Positions 57,865 through 64,000 of a stretch of DNA of 64,000 bases are shown here, in pieces. Position 1 is the stretch's first letter; each line of letters opens with the position of its first letter. Both the position numbers and the translations under genes were made by a program. The notes under the pieces were generated by a model that ran no database searches, was not told the origin of the DNA, and saw nothing but the letters and a program-made list of their open reading frames with translations. The stretch comes from Coptis chinensis (taxonomy: Eukaryota; Streptophyta; Magnoliopsida; Ranunculales; Ranunculaceae): contig CM027378.1 of the NCBI GenBank assembly GCA_015680905.1, positions 73,561,501 through 73,625,500 on the forward strand. Reading direction: 5' to 3'.

Positions 57865-58757
57865 TGTTTCAGCAAGATTTGCCAAAACACACCAGTTGAG
57901 GGTTGGAAGTAATGTTTTTTGGAGATGGTGAAGGAGATGGTGATTGGGGAAAGATGAGACTGGACTTCGGTTTTGAAGTTGCCTACGTACCCAAAGATAT
58001 TGCTTGGGATCAAGTCTCGATTGCGTAGTCCTGGAAAAATGATGAAGGTTGGATTTTATAGGTAGGATTAGTGATAGTTACTTCCTCGTTCTCCAATATT
58101 CCAATCGTGGGATGAAGTTGGAGAACTGGCGGGAGAACTGTCCAATCATGGGATGAAGTTGGAGAATTGGCGGGACATCTGTCAGCTCGTGGAATGAAGG
58201 AGGGCGGGCGGGATATCTGTCAGATCGTGGGATGAAGTTGGAGAACTTGCGGGACATCTGTCAGCTCGTGGGATGAAGTTGGAGAACTGGCGGGACATCT
58301 GTCAGATCGTGGGATGAAGTTAGAGAACTTGCGGGACATCTGTCAGCTCATGGGATGAATTTGGAGGCTGGCGGGAGAACTGTCATTTTCGTGGGATGAA
58401 GTTGAGAGGCTGGGGGAGAACTGTCATTTCGTGGGATGAAGTTGGAGAACCTGGCGGGACGTCATTTCGTGGAATGAAGTCGAGGCTGGGGCGGAGAACT
58501 ATCTACCGCTCGTGGGATGAAGTTAGGAGAACTGGCCGGGACATCCGCATTTCGTGGAATGTAGGCTTTGAGCATGGGCTTTTTCATAGATAAGCTCTGA
58601 GCATGGGCTCTGAGCGTGGGCTTGTTTATAGTTGGGCTCTGAGCGTGGGCTTGTTTATAGTTGGGCTCTGAGCGTGGGCTTGTTTATAGTTGGGCTCTGA
58701 GCATGGGCTTGTATTGAATTGGGCTTTTATTGGGCCACATTTGTGGGGGCCAGAACA
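57865..58757 (-). repeat. 5' LTR of the nested element (right copy)
   Basis: Plus-strand ends are TGTTTCAGC and CCAGAACA. It aligns to 45203-46093 with few substitutions, some indels in the GTGGGATGAAGT subrepeats and a 12-base GAAGGAGATGGT duplication near 57930. The minus-strand TATAAAA at 58054-58060 is the likely promoter. Confidence 0.93.
58054..58060 (-). promoter_or_regulatory. TATA box in the 5' LTR of the nested element
   Basis: CTATAAAATCC on the minus strand, about 190 bases from the LTR inner edge. The same motif lies in the other LTR at 45381-45387. Confidence 0.5.
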
Positions 58758-58762
58758 GTCCT
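58758..58762. repeat. Target-site duplication, right copy (GTCCT)
   Basis: Matches 45198-45202 and marks the right edge of the nested LTR element. Confidence 0.9.
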
Positions 58763-60129
58763 CACATAAATGTCAAGACAAAAACCACTCTGATTTTTCC
58801 GCTCAAGTTTCGCTACTCCAGTGTGCATTAGGCACACTTTACCTTACAATCTCAATGATATACAAGGAAGCCGGGTTCGATCAAACACATCTGCCACTTA
58901 CTATCACACTAACCTATTCCTAATTGAGTTAGATGTCTTTATTAGGTGTTGCGGGGATTAGGAGATGGTTTAAGAAGGAAGGGAATGGATATTCAAAAAG
59001 GACAAGTCTGAGATAATAGAGTCTTCATATTATGTAACTAGAGAAAACCTTGTTCTTTACTTTTGCTTCTACACTTTGTTTCCATCCTTAGCCATATTTT
59101 TCTTTTTCTTTGGCTTTTTGACTCATTTTATTCTATTTTTGGAGTTTTTATTTTTGTTTTTTTCTTTTCATTTCTTTGGATGGAAACTTCTTTTCTTTTT
59201 CTTTTCTGAAGCAACTAACTAATTTTTGTTTACACATGTTTTTCTCTTTTCTATTCTTCATCTATATTCCCATACTCATTTAAAGAATGGGTAGGCTGAT
59301 TTATTTTTTTATTTTTTTTGTTTTGTAAAAGGTTAAAAATTTCCGGTTTATGAAAGGCTAAAGAAAGACTCAGAAGGGCGACTAGCGGAAAATACTTTCA
59401 TAATGTTTGAATTTCTGGCTATATCGATCCAAAAAAGGCCTAAATTATCGCTTAGGATATGGTATAGTGATCAAGCAAGTGGACGTGTGATTTCTCTATC
59501 CGGATTTTACTTCTCCCTTGTGTCATTTTTCAAATGTTTCACTCATATAAGACTTTAGGCTATATTCTCACAGGATTTGTAGAATAAGTACTTTAGCTTA
59601 GATTTCAGAAACTTACTGCCAAACAATCATAGATACTCATGTAATATATTTATAGATAGATGCAAATATTATTATCTACATATTAACCTAAGTTTCTAAA
59701 AACTATTCTAATGCAAAAGCTACGTGAGACTTCTAGATTATTAAGAGCATAGAGAAAGAAAACAATACCAATATTCCTAAGTGTATAACATAAACTTTTT
59801 ATTTACATTTTTGAAATTTTGAAATTTTTACTAGAAAACAAGTGCATATTATAAATATCTATATCCTAACAGATGCCTTAATTACACGTATTTCTATGCC
59901 ACCCCCAAACAAGAAGCATGCTTTGTCCTCAAAGTATTGAAATAAAACTGGTAGAAAAATACCATGGAAAAGCGTGAATTCTAGAACATATGCAAAATAA
60001 GGTTAAAACATACTAATATAGAAAATAAAAATTGACGCAACTCTATAGGAGTTCCACTCGTTATGGGGATAACAAGAAGTAAATGTCTTGGAACATAAGC
60101 AGACACTAACTGAAACTAAAAACTTACCT
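58763..60129 (-). other. Second Athila-like element, 3' non-coding part
   Basis: No supported ORF. 59400-59600 matches 13000-13190 of the first element in reverse. A long pyrimidine-rich stretch lies at 59040-59330, purine-rich in the element's sense. Confidence 0.55.
59899..59910 (-). other. Internal polypurine-like tract
   Basis: On the minus strand TTGTTTGGGGGTGGC follows TTGAGGACAAAGCATGC, the same two-part pattern that stands before the LTR at 44770. Confidence 0.55.
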
Positions 60130-60955
60130 TAACTCCAGCGTTTAAGCGACATCCTCCTCATCTTCGATAAAGAAATGAGGTTCCTTCGCATCTTGCCATG
60201 CCATGGTGATTTTCCAGGCTTTACGCCATTTATCATCTATAGTCGCTAACCTGTTATAGCGCCACTTGGTTGGATGGGGTGTAGGGGGCAACCCAATGAG
60301 GTTGCACCTGCCATCCTGGCCAAGTCATAGCACGTAAAGATCGAATAATACAATTGGTGGGTCTCACAATGTCGACCCCAACCCAATCCGTGAAACGAGC
60401 ACAAAAAACAGGGAAGAATTATAGCATAATACGACAAACTAAAACAGGCATAAGAAGGTACTTATGCCTCATACTCTGGGCTCGTGATAAACTAGACATT
60501 AATGTCTTGGGAAGGTCATATAGCGTCCCTTTCGGCTAGAGCAAAGGAAAAGCGTCGCAAGTGGCATCATTCGCTAAAGAAAAACGCCACTCCCCTAATA
60601 TGTTTAGCATGATAAAGAACATGACCGTGCCCACGTTAAGAGACAAGCTACCAAGGGCTACGTTATATGTCCCTTGGCCCTCTACACGGAAAATGCCATC
60701 CCCATAATTCTCATGCAAAATCTCATAGTTATAGGCAGAGAAATTATCAACTATGTAGGCCCATGGGTCTTGAATCTCAGCAGGCATAGGAAGGTCAACA
60801 ACAAAAGCCAACAAGAACTTGGTTATTTCCATTGTTTCGTCATCAATGTTGATGGAGAACACGTGTTCTCCGTCCATCCGATAAAAGAATTTACAATGGT
60901 CATAAAAATACGAGGTAAGTGCAGGAGAGTAAAGTTCATCAGAACTAACCATTAA
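60130..60955 (-). pseudogene. Post-pol cassette B: accessory protein
   Basis: The minus-strand frame 60952-60536 encodes LYSPALTSYFYDHCKFFYRM, a YIVDNFSAYNYEI segment, GTYNVALGSLSLNVGTVMFF and IMLNILGEWRFSLANDATCD. Homologous sequence continues in other frames to about 60160 (DAKEPHFFIED). It corresponds to cassette 3 of the first element. The encoded domain is a plant transposon-associated type of unknown function. The frame is longer than in the first element, but it is broken after 60536. Confidence 0.6.
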
Positions 60956-61436
60956 AGATTGCCATCCTGCTTGTATGATTACTTTGTAGAATCATGCACC
61001 ATAGGTGTCACTTTGGAACAAGTCTTCAAAGACTATTTCGGTATGATACGAGGGGATGTCATCACCAACTACTCTCTAGAACAGCTGCAAACGATCCTGG
61101 AACAACGCACAAAAAATCAGAATTTTTTCACGGATGTCGGATGTCGGGCGGCTGGCCTTCAGATTTAGTGCAGGTAGAGGTGGTCGCTTTCAGTGAATTT
61201 CGAGTTACAGTGTTTTGGGCACGGGGCGCGCTCAAATTTGGTCTGGGTAGGGCGCAGGTCGCGCTCCTCATTGAATCGAGTTACATGTGGTTCAAGCGCA
61301 GGTGGCGCTCAACTAAGGCGCAGGTGCACTCCGTGCAACTTAAGTGCTGAAGTGAAGAAGAAAAGAGGAAAAATTGGGAGTGAAAGGTGAGAGATGAAAG
61401 TGAGATATGTGGGTTTTGTGTGGAGAATGAAGGAAA

Positions 61437-61444
61437 TTTATATA
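61437..61444 (-). promoter_or_regulatory. TATA box upstream of cassette B
   Basis: Minus-strand CCCTATATAAATTTCC is followed by a CT-rich leader. The distance to the ATG at 60952 is about 485 bases, which may include a spliced leader. Confidence 0.5.
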
Positions 61445-61736
61445 GGGTTTGAGTTTCCAAAACGAATAAGCAAGTTGCCAAAAAGCTTGAAGGCAATTGC
61501 TGAAAACAAAATATTTCCAAATCCAAAAACGGAAACAACCCATATTCTTTATTCCAAAACAAACCTAATATCTTTTAGGTTAAATTTAGGATAGTAACTG
61601 CCTAACTCATTGAGATTTCATCCTACCACAATATCTACTCATAGCCATGCCAATATCGGCAACATTCCCAACAATCATCGCAAAATTACATAATAAATTT
61701 TGGATCATATAAAAAAACCATGCTAAAAAAAATAAT

Positions 61737-61749
61737 ACCACCCCCAAAC
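61737..61749 (-). other. Polypurine-like tract between cassettes A and B
   Basis: Minus-strand TTGTTTGGGGGTGGT, the same core as at 44770 and 59899. Confidence 0.5.
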
Positions 61750-61941
61750 AATTCGGGATGGTGAGATTAACACTAAAATCAACACATAATTTGAAAAGAA
61801 CTAAATTATATTAAAATTCAAATTCAAATACAATTAACTACCGAATTCAAATTTAACTACTGAATTCAAAATCTTAACATCCGAACTAATAAAAATAATA
61901 AAACAACTAAATAACATCAAAACAACAAATTTTTCTAACAA

Positions 61942-63088
61942 CTAGCCACGTGATGAAGATGGACCCTGAGATAAAGATTGGGCATGGGATGAAGATGGGC
62001 CCGAGACATCCGTCCTTCGGCGACAACGCTCATGCCTCTCAGACTCATCTGAAACAGAACCCCCCAGGGGTGGCATGCATCGTAGAATCTTTACTCGGAA
62101 CAGGCGTTGTGCTTCCATCTTTGCCTTCATCTCTGTATAATGTGCATCCTGACGCTGAATGAGAGTCTCCATGTTACACAAGAGATCCTCCTGACCCTTG
62201 TCGAGCATTTCAAAACTTGTCTGAAGGTTCTTTTGTTTATTTCGAATTATAATCTGCCTATCCCGTACATCTTCACAAATACCATAAATGCAACGCAAGC
62301 CAGTATGCAGCACTGACATGCGTTCTAAATCAGAAGTACACCTCTCCAAGGCATCTTCATCCAAACATGTCATATCCTCCATTTCCTCATCCGAATCAAC
62401 CACCCTATCCTCCGGCAACTTCCAAGTCTTTTGGATACACTCTGTATAAATAATTGCATTTGAATGCAATTTTAGCATAATACGAACATATTTTGTATTA
62501 GCTCTAAAAGACAACATGATCTTAGTGATCAATACCGGAAAGGGCGCAAACACCTTTAATTATAGTTAAAATAAACTCGAGGATGCAGAAGTTATACCTC
62601 TTCTCCTGCAATATCCAAAGAATGTGGCAGCGTCAGATCGATGTCACCGACCTTCTCTTTTCCGTGACATTCCTACCAATCCACTGAGCTACAACCAGTT
62701 GGTTGGTTCGCAGAGATGACTGTCGAACACAATGAGAATTCGGATTGTACTGACCCTCAATGACAGTGTCTTTCATCAATGCAGGAACTCCCGTATACTG
62801 GGATTCCTACAAAGCGACTTCGAGGTGGCGTTCAAGCGTAATGCCTAAAATCTCAGCCAACAACTCTCTCAATACTTCCCTCCTAGTCCCAGCCATCTTC
62901 ACGAAAATTTTCTGACCTTCCAACTCTCTCTTCTTATAGAATTGTTCGACCAAATCGAAGTGGTAGAAATCATCTGTCGAGTACCATAACCTATTTCAAT
63001 TCCTCCTAATCATCTCGTCACAAAAAAACAGCATAAAGCGGGAGGCAGTAAAAGCTTGTTCCGCTAAAATTCTTCGTCTAAGAGCCAT
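61942..63088 (-). pseudogene. Post-pol cassette A: plant transposon-associated protein plus helical tail
   Basis: ATG at 63088 opens MALRRRILAEQAFTASRF and runs to a stop at about 62989. The next frame carries FDLVEQFYKKRELEGQKIFV and VLRELLAEILGI, matching the FYQF...KFYFNAYGQRLELN...ISDILQI segment of cassette 2. The frame 62553-61942 (203 codons) is a long helical, charged segment with heptad-like spacing (for example NLQTSFEMLDKGQEDLLCNM) and a Ser-rich end. A coiled-coil oligomerisation role is an inference; the molecular function is unknown. Confidence 0.6.
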
Positions 63089-63198
63089 TGAAGTTTTGAA
63101 ACGATTTGTGGGTTTGAATAAGGTAGAGGAGTCGAGTTTGAAGCAAACTCACTAAATAGTTGGGAGGAGGCGCGGTGGTGGCGGTGGTGGTTCGATTA

Positions 63199-63207
63199 TT
63201 TTTATAG
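63199..63207 (-). promoter_or_regulatory. TATA box upstream of cassette A
   Basis: Minus-strand AACTATAAAAATAATC lies about 115 bases before the ATG at 63088. Confidence 0.5.
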
Positions 63208-64000
63208 TTTGGTGATTTTTTTATTTTATTTTCGGTGGTTCAAAAGGTTGGGAATGGTGGTGGAGATGTTTTGGAGAAGTTTTGGAGTGGGTGAAACTAG
63301 TTTGGCGTGGTGTTGTTTAGGTTTTCTATTTTTTTTTTTTAATTTTTAATTTTTAATTTTTATTTTTAATTTTTTATTTTGTTTAGGGTTTAAAATTTGG
63401 TAATGGCGGAATATGGAGTGAGGAAGAAGAAGAACGCGATGCGTTTTTGGTTCGTACTGTTGGCTTGGGCCCAAGTCCAATCAAATTCAGAAATGCCCAT
63501 TTTGTCCTCATGCGCGCAAAAATTAAAATTGGAATTCTCGACTCGTTATAGGTTGAATTTTTGCGAATGAGATATAAAAACGATCAGGAGAGAATTTCCA
63601 ATCCAATGATCCATTCCACACTCTAATATAACTGCGGATGACATATAAAAAGGTGGTAAACGCCTCAAAATGCGTGAATGATGTAAGTTATGCGAACAAA
63701 TGAAATCTAAATGCATAGATAATGTCAACCCGAATTAAAATACGATTAAACGACATAAGCAACACAAGTGGAAAGTTGACCAATCAAGGACGGAAAACCC
63801 CAACACCCCACCCCCAAACAAATTTTTGGCAACGAAGTTTGAACATTTGTTTAAAAACGTGGGTCTTTTAAAGTCAGATTCCTGAGACTTCATAGATTAC
63901 TATTTTTATGGATTTGATATTTTTTACTTTTTATGAATAAGATTTAATATAAGAAAAACAATAAAACAATAAATGCATAATTCACACCATAGAGAAACAT
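63208..64000 (-). other. Second Athila-like element, sequence towards pol
   Basis: No supported ORF. Contains T/A-rich short repeats at 63325-63380 and, at 63805-63818, another minus-strand TTTGGGGGTGGGG tract. Pol is expected beyond the right edge. Confidence 0.45.
63805..63818 (-). other. Polypurine-like tract upstream of cassette A
   Basis: Minus-strand TTTGTTTGGGGGTGGGGTG, the fourth copy of this motif in the minus-strand element. Confidence 0.5.

Larger units (their letters stand above)
45203..58757 (-). mobile_element. Nested LTR retrotransposon without pol (LARD-like), 13.6 kb
   Basis: Two nearly identical LTRs of 891 and 893 bases lie in direct orientation with GTCCT duplications outside. 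The primer binding site next to the right LTR and the polypurine tract next to the left LTR show transcription on the minus strand. Apart from a gag-like N-terminal fragment at 57308-57685 there is no protease, RT, RNase H or integrase, so it must depend on another element. The interior carries two large tandem arrays, a RUS-family gene fragment and a 5.7 kb CACTA insertion. Without the CACTA element the length is about 7.9 kb. It sits inside the second Athila-like element. Confidence 0.92.
43330..64000 (-). mobile_element. Second Athila-like LTR retrotransposon, minus orientation, interrupted, extends past the window
   Basis: Read on the minus strand, it shows the same 3' half as the first element. 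In order: a TATA-preceded cassette with an MA start (63088), a second cassette (60952), a conserved non-coding segment (59600-59400, matching 13000-13190), and then, after the nested insertion, a segment matching 14040-14270 and a polypurine tract followed by TGATAAG. Pol would lie to the right of 64000. It is split by the 13.6 kb LTR element at 45203-58757. The left boundary is approximate. Confidence 0.75.

Noticed and set aside
60674-62316. Plus-strand ORFs overlapping the minus-strand cassettes
   Set aside because: They are antisense shadows of the retroelement accessory frames, which have clear counterparts in the first element.

Overview
This is a repeat-rich nuclear window from a flowering plant, most likely a eudicot with a large genome. 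The evidence is spliced nuclear genes with GT-AG introns (cytochrome c1, an RBK-type receptor-like cytoplasmic kinase, an At4g15545/NAIP-like coiled-coil protein), Athila-like Ty3/gypsy elements, CACTA, Mutator-like and PIF/Harbinger-type DNA transposons, and degenerate TTTAGGG repeats. I cannot name the species.

Layout. 1-15675 (+) is a decayed Athila-like Ty3/gypsy element with gag, protease, RT/RNase H, integrase, a long post-pol region and a 3' LTR; its 5' LTR lies left of the window. 15676-16591 is a LINE 3' tail with an RNase H domain. 16888-20316 (+) is the seven-exon cytochrome c1 gene. 21216-24786 holds four non-autonomous TIR elements, each with target-site duplications (TSDs). 25578-28762 (-), possibly reaching about 30450, is the RBK-like kinase. 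31590-33579 holds further MITEs, one nested around a retroelement 3' fragment. 35777-39092 (-) is the nine-exon NAIP-like gene. 39221-42640 carries MITEs, a broken LINE RNase H and a telomere-like tract. From about 43.3 kb to beyond the right edge is a second Athila-like element in minus orientation, so the three host genes sit between two retroelements whose 3' ends point at each other.

The second element is interrupted by a 13.6 kb LTR element (45203-58757, TSD GTCCT, minus orientation by PBS and PPT). That element lacks pol, carries two large tandem-repeat arrays and a broken RUS/DUF647 gene fragment, and is itself interrupted by a 5.7 kb CACTA element (46601-52288, TSD AAC). The order of insertion is therefore Athila-like, then LTR element, then CACTA.

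The most unusual feature is the post-pol region of the two Athila-like elements. It is built from repeated gene-like cassettes, each with its own upstream TATA motif, and one unit encodes a 36-residue single-span membrane protein. In the minus-strand copy the cassettes are punctuated by polypurine-like TTTGGGGGTGG tracts. The three host genes are not functionally linked to each other.
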